Below are positions 43,010 to 54,350 of a DNA stretch of 64,000 nt, in pieces. Origin of the DNA: Lucinisca nassula (Eukaryota > Mollusca > Bivalvia > Lucinida > Lucinidae); NCBI GenBank assembly GCA_963580285.1, contig OY757012.1, forward strand, positions 167,326,652-167,390,651, in the 5' to 3' direction. The notes beneath the pieces were generated by a model. The model had not been told where the DNA came from. It worked only from the letters and a program-made list of their open reading frames with translations, and ran no database searches. Made by a program: the position numbers and the translations under genes. Every line of letters starts with the position of its first letter. Position 1 is the first letter of the stretch.

Positions 43010-43222
43010 AACCCTTATCTTGCTGTTCACGACAACCCCTATCTTTGCAAACAGTGTAGATCCAGATCAGATGGCTTCTGAAGAAGCCATCTGATCAGGA
43101 TCTACACTGTCTGACATTCAGTTTATGAATTTGTAGGAATAAATGACATCAAGTAATCTGATTGGTTCAAAGTCAGAGATGGGTGTGGCTAAAATGAATA
43201 TTCAGCAAGAGAAGGGTTAAAG
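43010..43222. repeat. Snapback C MITE, full length
   Basis: Left TTAACCCTTATCTTGCTGTT; right AGCAAGAGAAGGGTTAA (the inverse). Core arms CAAACAGTGTAGATCCAGAT and its inverse meet at CTTCTGAAGAAG. Confidence 0.8.
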
Positions 43223-43369
43223 TTTGAAAATTGAAACACCAAGGACTTGTTTGCCATGGCATGTTAGAACTCAATTTCAAGTCCTTAGAGAATTTTTCCC
43301 ATCATGATAACACACCCCTGTGACAAAGTGCATTTTTTCACATCTCCAAAATGGCTACTTTTCTGATGA

Positions 43370-43558
43370 AACTGCTAGATTGATTTCTTATTTATACTGC
43401 AAATATAGGTTGTGGGAGCTTGTTAGAACTGTCCCTATGTCTTGGAGCAGAAATAAGGAAAATAATGTATACCACCATAAACCCATGTTTTCTCTATTTT
43501 AAGTGGGACACAGGGGGTGTTCATTCCATGGACTTGTTCACGTGATGCAATAGCTCAT
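43370..43558. repeat. Partial snapback G
   Basis: ATAGGTTGTGGGAGCTTGTT is followed by a collapsed right arm and the flank GCAGAAATAAGGAAAATAAT, then TAAGTGGGACACAGGGGGTG. Confidence 0.55.
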
Positions 43559-43559
43559 T

Positions 43560-43770
43560 ATACCATTTTGTACCGGAATCCCAAAAGGGGTACCCCAGCA
43601 AACAGTGCTGGCCCAGATCAGATGCCGCAGAATGTGTCATCTGATCAGGGCCTAAACTATTTACCAAATAAATTTTAAAGATAGCACAACCTGTCCACCT
43701 AAATTTCGAAATGGACTCCTACTATTTATAAGGAGGAAGATTCCATTTGGTACAAAAATGGTTAAGATAA
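43560..43770. repeat. Snapback B MITE, full length
   Basis: Left CCATTTTGTACCGGAATCCC, right GATTCCATTTGGTACAAAAA (inverse). Core GGCCCAGATCAGATGCCGCA against its inverse. Confidence 0.8.
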
Positions 43771-43894
43771 TTTAGGAAGATGTTCCTGATTTCATCTTGA
43801 TAAGATATGTTGTGAGTACTCATTAGACTCACCTTACCATATTTACCCATATCAACTCCTGGAAATTTGAACAGGTACAATTTACTACCCAATG

Positions 43895-44030
43895 TTGAAG
43901 CTAAAAATAGCAGTTGCTGGATCAGTGGCAAGCAGCATAGAACCTGATGAGATGCCACATGTTCAGCATCTCATCTGAGTCTACATTGTTTGCTCAGGCC
44001 TGCCTCTCTGAATACATATGGTAAAACCAT
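43895..44030. repeat. Snapback A2 MITE
   Basis: TGGATCAGTGGCAAGCAGCA, the hairpin GATGAGATGCCACATGTTCA, then ACATTGTTTGCTCAGGCCTG and TGAATACATATGGTAAA. Confidence 0.65.
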
Positions 44031-44304
44031 CTTGCTGTATCATGCATCGTGCATAGCAAACAAGTCTCATACCGGTAATTCTCAACATAGAAATACCTTT
44101 AGGGAATGAAAAATATAAGTTGTGTAATCGGTCATGAATTATACACAATAAAGTCATTTACAATCAATACAACACATCAATATGACTTGACAGATCTACA
44201 AGAATTATGAAGACATTAATATTGCACTATCTGCAGTCTACAACCTCAAATTGTATACCAAGCAAACATTTGGTTTTTCCTGCCACAGTAAATATTCTGA
44301 ACAC

Positions 44305-44515
44305 TAATTTAACCCTTAATCCTGCTGAATCCCCTTTATTTGCAAACAGTGTAGATCCAGATCAGATGGCTTCTAAGAAGCCATCTGATCTGGATCTACA
44401 CTGTCATACAATTTGTGAATTTAAAACAAATACATGTACATGATATCAAGGAATTTGATTAATTGATAACAGAACTGGGTGAAGCTAAATCAATTTATTC
44501 AGCTGGATAAGAGTT
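44305..44515. repeat. Snapback C MITE
   Basis: CAAACAGTGTAGATCCAGAT pairs with its inverse (44344-44402); ends AACCCTTAATCCTGCTGAA and AGCTGGATAAGAGTT. Confidence 0.75.
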
Positions 44516-44599
44516 CAGGGGAACAGATGAACCTTTTGCCAGTTTTCCATGATGACAGCTTTTACAGATACACAAGAACCCCTTTACAACACTGTTCAT

Positions 44600-44735
44600 G
44601 GTTTACAGGCCTGCGGTCTAGTGGGTAAGAAATATGTCTCATAATCATTACGTCTCTCATCATTACTGGTTTGTGCATTGTTCAGGTCATGTGAGATGCC
44701 AAGTTCTGCAAAATAGGGTCAGGTGGTACAGTATA
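44600..44735 (+). repeat. SINE-S remnant
   Basis: GGTCTAGTGGGTAAGAAATA (A-box-like), TGGTTTGTGCATTGTTCAGG and GATGCCAAGTTCTGCAAAAT match the copy at 33231. A G-run of 10 follows at about 44742. Confidence 0.55.
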
Positions 44736-44861
44736 TAAGTGGGGGGGGGGGGAGATTTCATCCAGCACAAAATGGGTTAATAAGGGAGACGAGAAGTGCC
44801 TCCCTTGAATTAATTCCCCTTACACTTTTACTGTTTTAATTCTAAAAATAACTGAACCATG

Positions 44862-45240
44862 ACTTGACCTTGACCTACATATCATGGTTCACTGACTGTG
44901 AACTATTTCATCAAACCTAGCATTCACCCTTATATTCAAGTTCATTTCTCAAGAACTGTAAGTGCTTCATTAATGGTACTCAGAGCAAACTTGCATCTAG
45001 GGATGGCAACAAAAATGCAAGCATCTACATTTGAACTTGGCCTACATTTCATGGTTCACTGACTCGGTGAGCCATTATGTTAACCATTCACACTACTGTT
45101 CAATTTCATTTCTCAAAAAGAAAAAGAGTTTCAATAATGATACTTGGAACAAGCTTGCATCAAGGAATGTCAACTTTTATTTTAGTATGGATGTTTAACC
45201 TTGACCTACATTTCATTGTTCACTGACTTTCAGATTATAC
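44862..45240 (+). repeat. Two-and-a-half-copy tandem repeat, about 185 bp
   Basis: Repeated markers CATGGTTCACTGACTGTGAA, CATGGTTCACTGACTCGGTG and CATTGTTCACTGACTTTCAG, each preceded by CTTGACCTACAT-like text. Likely part of a HINE-type element. Confidence 0.55.
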
Positions 45241-45384
45241 CCCCACATTCGCAACAAGAATTCTGCCAGTGTAGGTGAACATAAAAAGCTCCACACCTAA
45301 GCTAGAGGCTGCTCTTAAAGAACAATATGTATTGATAGAGTACTAATTCTTTCCTAACACAAATCACCAATGAGACAGCCCAAG

Positions 45385-45645
45385 GCCATCATGAAAACAT
45401 GCCAATATAATTTTGAACCCCTTGAACCCCACTGTAAACCTTATTTTTCTTTTTTCTCCTCTAAAATATAGATTATGGGAACTCATTAGAATCGCCTCTA
45501 TGTGGCGGTTCTCACGAGTTCCCACAGTCTATATTTTGAGCAGAAATAAGTAAAGTATCACAAATTTTCATCTTAAAATTTTCTTTTTTTCGGAAGTTAA
45601 GTTTACAATGCATTTATATAGGCGTGTTTTCTTAATGAGGTATAA
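45385..45645. repeat. Snapback G MITE, full length
   Basis: Ends CATGAAAACATGCCAATATA and TTTATATAGGCGTGTTTTCT; core GATTATGGGAACTCATTAGA against its inverse (45469-45533). Confidence 0.75.
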
Positions 45646-45784
45646 TCCTAAATAAGAAGACACTGGCCAAAACAAATAATAAACAAAAATGCAAGCACTG
45701 CATGATGCCCCGCCACTACAATTACATCCAGCAAGTGCCATATCACAGTGAAACAAAACCTAACGGCTTTTTTCCCCCATCCTA

Positions 45785-46765
45785 GTGATGTAACCATGCA
45801 AGTTTGGTCAGAATCAATCATTAAGTTCAGATGATATAGTGCTTCAAAGAGACATTACAGAAATGGCTGTGTTCAAAGGGCGATAACTTCAAAAGTAGGA
45901 AAATCAGAGTTATGGTTCATATGTTCTGCATGTTGTATCAGGCTGCTCTACATTACTTTGAAGTTTCGTGAAAACATCTCGAATTGTATGGAGCAGACTC
46001 GAAACTGATAGCAACTGCTACATTCAAAGTTCAAAGGACAATAACTCCAAAAGTAGGTAAATCTGAGTTATAGTTCATATGTTCTGCATGTTGTCTCATG
46101 ATGTTCTACATATTTGTGTAGTTTCATTGAAATACCTCAAATGGTATCAAAGTTATGGAGCGGACACGAAACTACAATAGAAATGGATATGTTCAATGTT
46201 CAGAGGGCAATAACTCCAAAAGTAGGAAATTCAGAGTTATGGTTCATATGTTCTGCGCGTCGTCTGATAGTGCTCTACATATCTGAAGTTTCGTGAAAAT
46301 ATCTCAAATGGCATCAGTTGTGGAGCAGACACCAAATTGATAGCAACAGCTATATTCAAAATTCAAAGGGCAATAACTCCAAAAGTAGGAAAATCAGAGT
46401 TACGGTTCATATGTTCTGCACGTCATCTCATGGTGCTCTACATATCTGTAAAGTTTCATGGAAATATCTCAAATTGTATTGAAGTTATGGAGCGGACACG
46501 AAACTATGGTAGAAATGCCTATGTTCAATGTTCAAAAAGCAACAACTCCAAAAGTAGGAAAATCAGAGTTACAGTTCATATGTCCTGCACATCGTCTGAT
46601 AGTGCTTAACATATCTGTGAAGTTTCATGAAAATATCTCAAACGGTATTGAAGTTATGGAGCGGACACGGAACTATGGGGCGCTGATGGACGGACAGACG
46701 GACACTCAAAACTTTGGAGGGTATAACATAATACCCTGCCATTTTTTGAATGACGGGGCATAATT
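45785..46765 (+). mobile_element. Tandem-repeat element (HINE-like)
   Basis: About six units of roughly 155 bp: GGCAATAACTCCAAAAGTAG, TTCATATGTTCTGCACGTCA and ATGGAGCGGACACGAAACTA. The 3' end is GGACGGACAGACGGACACTC, then GAGGGTATAACATAATACCC (hairpin) and TTTTTTGAATGACGGGGCAT. No coding. Confidence 0.65.
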
Positions 46766-46870
46766 ATGAGGCACTTTTGTAAAGTAACATTGGTTATCTC
46801 TCACAGGAACACAACTTTGCAGAAAAATGATCCTCAAATACATGAACATGAACCAGCTGACAACCAACTA

Positions 46871-47091
46871 CACCACAACCTCTTTATAACACTATTAATG
46901 ATGTCCAAAGCAGAAACCTTGTATGTTAAACAACCATGTTATATCAAAACAAAAATGTATAAATTATATAGAAAAATGACCATTTATGGGCATTTTCCTA
47001 TATAACCTATACTTTTTTGGATCCATCTTGAAACCGCATTATATCCAAAAATGTGTTATGACGAACCGTGTTATAATGAGGTTGTGCTGTA
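46871..47091. repeat. Snapback H MITE, full length
   Basis: ACACCACAACCTCTTTATAA at the left and ATAATGAGGTTGTGCTGTA at the right; middle hairpin ATTATATAGAAAAATGACCA against its inverse. Confidence 0.8.
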
Positions 47092-47255
47092 CTTTTAAAT
47101 CAATGTACCACCACTTAATACAACACTGTCATCCTTGAATTTTCAAACAAAAATTCAAAAGATATCCAATTGATTACCACATATTAACTAATAATGCAAG
47201 CACCATACAATGTACATATACTACTGTACATATATTGTAATCTCATAAAATACAT

Positions 47256-47556
47256 CGGCCCCCGCCCAAGCGGGGCTTGGGAAAGAAATAGATTGGGCTT
47301 CATGATGCTTCCAAGCAGAGCTGAAGCCAACTGCACATGGGTACTGGTAAACCTCTTAGAAGGTCTATAAGCCTGCCCAGGCAAAGTGGTGCAAGTTGGA
47401 CCGTCCATGCATATAAACCCTATTGGGTTTCATTGGGCGACAGGGACTAACTCAATGTCGGGTAAAAGTCCCACAAAATTGGAAACAACGTCTCCACAAT
47501 GACATAAATAGTTTTGATGGGAATGTTAAACCTCAAATCCAACAAACAATAATCAT
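47256..47556 (+). repeat. SINE-E copy
   Basis: Head GGCCCCCGCCCAAGCGGGGC, body GCCTGCCCAGGCAAAGTGGT, tail GGGAATGTTAAACCTCAAAT then CCAACAAACAA. Confidence 0.8.
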
Positions 47557-47764
47557 AAAATACATAGTTAAACAGCTAACTGGATAGAACTCTGCACATG
47601 TCCACATTCTTGGTGTAAACAACACTCATTACAAAAACACACCTTTGTTCAAAGTAACAATATATCAGAGACAAAGAAATTAGCATTTATTGGGTAATAT
47701 TAGAAGGCCTCATTCAAAATATATCTTTTTGCTCTCTTCCAATCAAGGCAGGGAAATTTAGCAT

Positions 47765-47985
47765 CACGAAGACAAGCCTATATAATTTTGACCCCTTGAA
47801 TCCCACTTTTATATAGTAAAACTGGGGTTTGCAGGGGTAAACCTTATTTTTCTTATTTCTGCTCTTATATATAGATGGTGGATATTTTGGGCAGAAATAA
47901 GAAAAAATATCAATTTTTCTTCTTAAATTTTCGTTTTATCAAAGATAAAGGTTACAATGTACATGCATAGGCATAATGGTAGTTT
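47765..47985. repeat. Snapback G MITE, core deleted
   Basis: Left ATCACGAAGACAAGCCTATA, then AAACTGGGGTTTGCAGGGGT; right CAATGTACATGCATAGGCAT. The GGTTCTAAC core is lost. Confidence 0.65.
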
Positions 47986-48179
47986 TTTCTCCTTATTTTA
48001 CTTCTTTCGTTAACCTTATTATTATTTCCTCTTTAAACTAAAGACAGCTAAAGACAGTATAACAAGAGCTTGTTGTAGGGCAGCACAGCTCGCCTGTTTG
48101 GCACCTCGTCTGTGTATGTTTACACATTAAGATAAGAAAGTTTTTCAAAACACCTCTACATAAAGTATATTTATAGGCT

Positions 48180-48660
48180 TTCATTCCAAAATAAATATAT
48201 ATTCTATGCATGACATTGCTCTTTCAAATGGTATTCAAGATATATGTTTTATATCTTGAATGACCCAGATATATTTTGAGGTCAATCATCAGGCGACATG
48301 GAGCTTATGTCCAAGGTTTGACATTTCTCCAACAAATAGTGTTCAACATATAAGGTAAAATCACTGGACTATGAAATGTAGGTCAATATGACCTTCACTC
48401 TTTTACAATTGAACCAATGTCACAGAGTTGGCTAATATATAAGGCATGAACACAGGAGTGGGTTCTTTAAAATTTCAGAAGTCCCTCTCAGTACCCAAAT
48501 TCTAAATTTGAATGATCTGTGACGAATGACTGTTGAGATATAAGCATTTGAAAAACTTATAGTATTACATCGGTGTCCTAGATTTTGACCCCCGAGACCC
48601 ACCCCTGGGCATGAACCCAGTTGTATGTTCTCTTTGAATATCAGAAGACCCACCCAGGTA
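48180..48660. other. Unclassified repeat-like stretch
   Basis: Contains a perfect short hairpin, ATTCAAGATATATG then CATATATCTTGAAT-like text (48229-48262), and a duplicated phrase ACCCAGTTGTATG/ACCCACCCAGGTATACCC. No gene evidence. Confidence 0.4.
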
Positions 48661-48712
48661 TACCCAAGTTTCCAATATGAATGCTCTGTGATGAGTGGCT
48701 TGTTGGACGGAT

Positions 48713-48803
48713 ATTTCAGCCGAAGGACGTTTCAGCCTAGGACGTTTAAGCCTAGGACATTTTGGCCTAGGATGTTTCAGCCAACGGACGTTTTGGCCAA
48801 AAA
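48713..48803. repeat. 18-bp minisatellite, five units
   Basis: Units of the form GACGTTTCAGCCTAGGAC, with variants TTTAAGCC, TTTTGGCC and a terminal CCAACGGACG. The open frame through it is a by-product of the multiple-of-three period. Confidence 0.8.
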
Positions 48804-48839
48804 TATATAAATGTGGTGTACATTAGCTATTCTTTGCAG

Positions 48840-49480
48840 GTAAGTTTAAATTTAAACATACATGAAAAGTATTTACTAATGTGAAGAAAGAATGTCTGAT
48901 ACCAAGATCATGGGCGCATTCTTGAGAGGTGTCAACTTGCCGACTTCACCTCGAACCACAGTACATCAAATAGGAACGAAAGTATCAGTTGAACATATAT
49001 ATGGGCAGTACTATTGGCAGGTCATGTGATCAATATCTGCGCATGTCAATAAAACCAATGATACCCTGCCTTGAGGAATGGTTAGTTTGGTTTTCCATGC
49101 AAGCGCATTCATGAGCACTCTTTAAAATGGAGGTAGCAGTCCTTGTTTTGTTTTGCAGTCCTGTTTGCAGATTTGCCAAATTTTTACCCTTGCCATACGC
49201 ATGATATAGGAAAATGGAACAGCAACCAAAGTAGCCAAAGATAGCCATTGGCTCCAGTCGGCACACTGTGATGGGAACACAAACACAAACAGACTATCAT
49301 ACAGGGGTGACTACTTTGTACAAGCGAGCAAAAAATGGCCGACTTCTGTTGTTGTTGTTTTTTTTTACCTGGTTCCATTTTGATTTTGTTTTCTTGATTC
49401 TTAGTTGTTTTTTGTTTTTTTAGTATAGGCAGGTAGGAAGAGGACAAATAAAATACAATTTTATTTTAGCCGAGTTTTTC
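48840..49480. other. Apparently unique sequence, no gene recognised
   Basis: The longest stretch in the right half without a recognisable repeat. It has a few CpG sites, a CCAAT motif (AAAACCAATGATACC near 49050) and a TTG/T-rich tract (49340-49440). A small gene end or promoter is possible but not supportable. Confidence 0.35.
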
Positions 49481-49684
49481 ATTACTATTATGACTATTAT
49501 TATTTCCTTAATTTTGCTCCAAAAAGAACTTGTGGGGGATTGTTGGAAGCATTTAAATTTTAAACCTCGGCTCTTTCTCTACAATACATTAACACACCTG
49601 TGTGCAAAAATGGCATCTTTCATACACATGGAACTAGTGTTTTTCAAAATAAAATGTTTGATAATTTTTCAAAGTTTTAGTCCA

Positions 49685-49860
49685 AACGCTTGTCAGAACC
49701 GCCTGAATTAGGCGGTTCTAACGGGTTTCTAATGGGTACCAACAATCTATGTTTTTGATCAAAAGTAAGAAAATAATGTATACCCCTGTAAACTCCAGTT
49801 TTTTCTATATATAGTTGGGTTTACAAGGGGTCTCCATTACAAAGACTTGTTAATGTGAAA
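49685..49860. repeat. Snapback G, partial
   Basis: AACCGCCTGAATTAGGCGGT (perfect except the centre) then GGGTACCAACAATCTATGTT and AAAAGTAAGAAAATAATGTA. Confidence 0.7.
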
Positions 49861-49925
49861 TGTAAAGATAAATTGCATAAGACCAAAAACTGACCTTAAT
49901 CTAATTTAGAGCAGAAATTAGAAAA

Positions 49926-50190
49926 ACAAGAGCTGTCACTGTAAGTGAGCAATGCCCCCGTGGGAGCCAATTTGAGGAAAGGGCCGTTACTCCTTAGAAA
50001 ATGATAGGACCAACGTGAAAATTGTGTTAGGCATCCCTTCACCTCACAAGGAATGCATGTGCAAAGTTTCAGCTCAATCGTTGAAGAAATGTGGAAGTAG
50101 TTTGCATCACAAAAAAGTGCGGACTTACAAACGCACAACCCACAAACGGACAGTGCAAAAACTGTATGCCCTCTTACGGGGGCATAAAAA
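49926..50190 (+). mobile_element. HINE-M element
   Basis: 5' AACAAGAGCTGTCACTGTAA with a TCACT/AGTGA hairpin and AATGCCCCCGT; 3' CTTACGGGGGCATAAAAAAA carries the inverse ACGGGGGCAT. The middle has ATGTGCAAAGTTTCAGCTCA. Confidence 0.7.
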
Positions 50191-50199
50191 AATAACTAA

Positions 50200-50390
50200 T
50201 ACCATATTTATTGTAGATAAATAGGCCTAAGCAAGCAGTGTAGACCAAAATGAGATGCCACAGAACACAGTGACTCAGCATCTACACTGTTTGCCACCTA
50301 TCCAGCTATTTTTAGACACATCGGATAATAAATTGTACTTGTTTGAATTTAAGAACTAGTATGGTAAGGAATTGTGGTGTGCAAATAAAG
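50200..50390. repeat. Snapback A2 MITE
   Basis: AGATAAATAGGCCTAAGCAA, GTGTAGACCAAAATGAGATG, the inverse CATCTACACTGTTTGCCACC, and the end AGTATGGTAAGGAATTGTGG. Confidence 0.65.
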
Positions 50391-50564
50391 CAAACCCTGC
50401 AGGGCTGCAAAATTCCACTCATCCATTCGCCAAAATGAGTAAAATGTTTGAAGAACAAGTAAAAATTTTGCCTCGTCCTTATTGAATTTACAAAAAACTG
50501 CATGCCCTTGGTCATGCAGGTTGAAGAATTTTCCAGGCCTGTAGCTTGAATAAAGTAATTCACC

Positions 50565-50750
50565 CTTAAGCTGCCGAGGAAAACAACATCTGAAAATTGT
50601 CGTCTGCTTATGTCGTCTGCTGAATCTTCTTGGGAACTATTTAAAAATATTTTTGCATACAGACAATCAGTGTGGGCCCAGATAAGGCTGCTCCAACAGG
50701 AGCAGTCTGATCTGGGTCCACACTGTTTGCAAACAATTAAGGTAACCGGA
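50565..50750. repeat. Snapback P MITE with the shared core
   Basis: CACCCTTAAGCTGCCGAGGA at one end; core GTGTGGGCCCAGATAAGGCT against its inverse ending GGTCCACACTGTTTGC. A related, rearranged copy is at 51570-51805. Confidence 0.6.
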
Positions 50751-50751
50751 C

Positions 50752-50880
50752 AGGGAAAGAATTCAGAATTTGCTCCTGAGGAGTAAATTCTTTCCTTTAA
50801 GAGTTGACTCCTATTGAATTGGGAGACAAAAATTCTTTTGTAGGAGTTACCTCCCCTGATGATGTACCCACTCCCCTTAA
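50752..50880. repeat. Snapback D, partial
   Basis: GAATTTGCTCCTGAGGAGTA hairpin, CTTTCCTTTAAGAGTTGACT and TACCCACTCCCCTTAAG. Confidence 0.7.
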
Positions 50881-50889
50881 GTATAACTT

Positions 50890-51035
50890 ACTGCCAGATT
50901 TTATGTAAGTGTCTAAAGTAGCTGGATGAGTGGCAAACACTATAGACCCTGATGAAAAGCCACTTTCTGCAGCATCTCATCTGGAGCTACACTGTTTGTT
51001 CAGACCTGTCTGTCCAAATACATATGGTAAACACA
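50890..51035. repeat. Snapback A2 MITE
   Basis: AGTAGCTGGATGAGTGGCAA, CACTATAGACCCTGATGAAA and the inverse GGAGCTACACTGTTTGTTCA. Confidence 0.65.
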
Positions 51036-51164
51036 GCAGTCAAATGCAATACAGGACAGTTCTGATAAGCCGGTGTTGAAATACACATGAACATGTATAT
51101 ATACATTGTTGATGATATATGAACATGATTAACTCGAATATGATTTGGTGTGAATATGATAATG

Positions 51165-51370
51165 ATCCTAAGAATTGGGACAGACAGGCCTAAGCAAACA
51201 GTGCAGACCCCATCAAACTACTCCTGAAGTCTGATCAGGATCTCCACTGTTTGCCATTACATCTGCACTTCTTAGACTCCTTGCTGGATTGTGAAACAAT
51301 TTTCTTAAAATTTTAGGCAAATGACAAGAAGTCCACAAGGTGTCCAATTTTTTAGGATTTTTACGGTAAC
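51165..51370. repeat. Snapback A MITE, full length
   Basis: Left ATGATCCTAAGAATTGGGAC; core AGCAAACAGTGCAGACCCCA; right TTTTTTAGGATTTTTACGGT. Confidence 0.75.
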
Positions 51371-51569
51371 ACAAAAGAATGAAGGCAATGAATTTGATGT
51401 CAAGGCAACACTTAACCTAATAGGCTGCCATCTTGCCTAGATTGCCCTAACTGGTAGCAATCTTGCCCTTATAAAGTAACTATAGTACAGCTGGACTGTT
51501 GCAATCCAAGACTAGAAGCTATGGATTCTGTTTTATTCTCATTTATACATGTATTTTGGTCTACAACCC

Positions 51570-51805
51570 AGATGCCAAGAACCACAATTGTCATCTGCTT
51601 TTGTCATCTGCTGGTAAATTTAAATATCATGTTTTTGGAAAACAGGGTGGACCTAGATCACACTGTTCTTCTACGAGCTAATTAGGGTCCACACCATTTG
51701 CCTGTATGGAAAATATGCTTGAACAGCTTGCAAGAAGATTCAGCAGATGACAAAAACAGATGACATTTTAAGTTGTAGTTTTCTCGGCAGCTTAAGGGTT
51801 AAGTT
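51570..51805. repeat. Snapback P MITE
   Basis: AACCACAATTGTCATCTGCT pairs with GACATTTTAAGTTGTAGTTT near the right end; core GGTGGACCTAGATCACACTG against GGGTCCACACCATTTGCC. The end is CTCGGCAGCTTAAGGGTTAA. Confidence 0.65.
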
Positions 51806-51939
51806 AATCCTGGAAAAGGACTAACTTGTTTCCAAAACAGTGAAAAGCTCTATCAGATGTCATCTCACCTAAGCCCATACTGTCTGCCAGTATCTCATTC
51901 TGGTGTTTCCTGATAATTAGCTAAGAAAGGACTTTTTTG

Positions 51940-52200
51940 CTATACTCCAATAACACACCTGTACGGCATAGTGCATTTTTTTTTTTTTTACTTCTCCAAA
52001 ATGGCTACTTTTCTGATAAAAATCTGAGATATTTTTCTTATTTATACTGTAAACTTAGGTTCTGGGTGGTCGTTAGAACCTATGTCTTTCAGCAGAAATA
52101 AGAAAAATAATATATGCCCTCCTAAGCCCCAGTTTTCCCTATACATCTGTATAAAGTGGGGTTTAGGGGGTGTTCATTTCACAGACTTGTTTATGTGATG
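51940..52200. repeat. Snapback G relative, core lost
   Basis: CACACCTGTACGGCATAGTG, TTCTCCAAAATGGCTACTTT, then GCAGAAATAAGAAAAATAAT and GGGTGTTCATTTCACAGACT, the outer parts seen around 3895-4150 and 43310-43550. Confidence 0.55.
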
Positions 52201-52310
52201 TATCTGAATTCCTTTGCAAAATGGAAGCATTCTTGAGGACAAGAATTTCCTCCAAGTTAGAGACCAGCCCTCTTGAAAACAGGAGCAAATTTTGTTCTGC
52301 AAGATTAACC

Positions 52311-52503
52311 CATTTAGTACCGGAAACCCCAAAAGGGGTAGTTAGCAAACAGTGTCAGTTTGTGTTATGTTTTTGGAAAGTAGCTGAACTTTTTGCAAAC
52401 AGTGTAGGCCCTGATCAGACGCCGCATTCTGCAGTGTCTGATCTGGGCCTGCACTGTTTGCCAATTACCTGTTTTGGCGTATCTGGTACTAAATGGGTTA
52501 AGG
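52311..52503. repeat. Snapback B MITE
   Basis: Ends AACCCATTTAGTACCGGAAA and TATCTGGTACTAAATGGGTT are near-perfect inverses. Core CAAACAGTGTAGGCCCTGAT against its inverse. Confidence 0.8.
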
Positions 52504-52557
52504 ATAGAATTTGACATTTTACTCATAAGGAACAAAACAGTTCCTTCATGAGTTGCA

Positions 52558-52862
52558 AAGCCCCCGCCCATAGGGGCTTGAAGAAATATATGGGCTGCAT
52601 GATGCTTCCACGCAAAGCTGAATCCGGCCTGCACACGAGTACTGGTAAACCGCTTAGAGGATCTAAGCCTGCCCAGGCAAAGCGGTGCGCAGGAGTCCGA
52701 CTGTCCATGCCTATAAACCCTATTGGTTTCATTAGGTGACAGGGCTTGAGATGTCATTTCATCTCAATGTCAGGTAAAAGTCCCACAAAATTGGAAGCAA
52801 GGACTCCAAAATGACCTTTACAGTGTTGACAGGGACATTAAACCTCAAATCAAACAAACCAT
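52558..52862 (+). repeat. SINE-E copy
   Basis: Head AGCCCCCGCCCATAGGGGCT, tail GGACATTAAACCTCAAATCA then AACAAACC. Flanked by ATAAGGA and CAAAACA...TTCCTTCATGAGTTG segments that are similar on both sides, suggesting an insertion duplication. Confidence 0.8.
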
Positions 52863-53109
52863 AAGGAGCAAAACAATTCCTTCATGAGTTGACCCATGTA
52901 AGTAGGAAAAAACATTTTTTTTTTGCAAAAAATTGTCTCCTACTCCACTTTTTTCTTCACTAAGATTAATTTCATTATAATAATTCTGGGGGAGAAAACA
53001 ATAAAATGTTTACCACTAGAAATCAATACAGCCAAACTACTCTGTGTCTTAACTGGTCCAGCTGTACTATTGTACAGTCCAATGTCTCCTATTTGTGAAC
53101 ACGGAATGT

Positions 53110-53115
53110 TTTATT
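53110..53115 (-). terminator. Candidate poly(A) signal of the LC3 gene
   Basis: TTTATT on this strand is AATAAA on the minus strand, 44 bases after the stop codon at 53159. Such a short 3' UTR is possible but unproven. Confidence 0.35.
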
Positions 53116-53158
53116 TGCTATAAGTCTCAATAAAGATCTATATATATCACATTTGTCT

Positions 53159-53347
<189 letters not shown>

Positions 53348-53353
53348 CTATTT

Positions 53354-53595
53354 TAACCCTTTTTGTAGCAAATGGAATCTACCTCCTTATATATAGCCAG
53401 AGTCCATTTCAAAATTTTGGGGGATGTCAGGTAGTGTTTTCTTCAAATTTCATTATTTATTTGGAAAATGGCTGAACTTTTCGCAAACAGTGTAGGCCCT
53501 GATCAGAAGCCACGTTCTGCGGGGTCTGATCTGGGCCTGAATTGTTTGCCAATTATTGTACCTGTTTTGGGGTTTCCGGTACAAAAGGAGTAAAT
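53354..53595. repeat. Snapback B MITE
   Basis: Ends TAACCCTTTTTGTAGCAAAT and TTTCCGGTACAAAAGGAGTA; core CAAACAGTGTAGGCCCTGAT against its inverse. It lies 36 bp upstream of the LC3 exon acceptor, in the intron. Confidence 0.75.
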
Positions 53596-53759
53596 TCACG
53601 ATACATCCCACAATGTAACATCTTTCAGACAGCCAACAAGAAAGAAATGTTTCACAGTTTCTCTTTGCCGGGTGCAGTCTCGACCATGTCCATTAAAGGA
53701 AAGATTTTGCTCCTCATAGGGGTCTACTCTTAAAGCAAAGAATTTGCTCCTCTGATGAT

Positions 53760-54051
53760 TTGTTTGTTTGATTTGAGGTTTAACGTCCCCATCAACACTG
53801 TTAAGGTCATTTTGGAGACGTTGCTTCCAATTTTGTGGGACTTTTACCCGACATTGAGATGAAATGACATCTCGAGCCCTGTCGCCCAATGAAACCAATA
53901 GGGTTTATGAGCATGGACGGTCCGCCTCCCACCCCGGTTCCTGGACAGGCTTAGATCCTCTAAGCGGTTTACCAGTACTAGTGTGCGGGCCGGATTTAGC
54001 TCTGCGTGGAAGCATCATGCAGCCCATATATTTCTTCAAGCCCCTATGGGC
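53760..54051 (-). repeat. SINE-E copy in the minisatellite
   Basis: Exact 14-bp target duplication GCTCCTCTGATGAT (53746-53759 and 54052-54065). Confidence 0.9.
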
Positions 54052-54350
54052 GCTCCTCTGATGATAGGGGTCTACGTAGTCTTAAAGGAAAGATTTTGCA
54101 CCTCATAGGGGTCTACTCTTAAAGGAAAGATTTTCCTCCTCATAGGGATATACTTTTAAAGGAAAGATTTTCCTCCTCATAGGGATATACTCTTAAAGGA
54201 AAGAATTTGCTCCTCATAGGGGTCTACTCTTAAAGGAAAGATTTTGCTCCACATTTGGGTCTACTCTTAAAGGAAATAATTTGCTGATGATCGAGGTCTA
54301 CTCTTAAAGGAAATAATTTGCTACTCATAGGGGTCAACTTTTAAAGGATT

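Noticed and set aside
52365..52757. 130-codon minus-strand frame and similar [20 protein letters not shown] frames at other loci
   Set aside because: All lie in SINE-E copies; the same peptide appears at each copy with random breaks.
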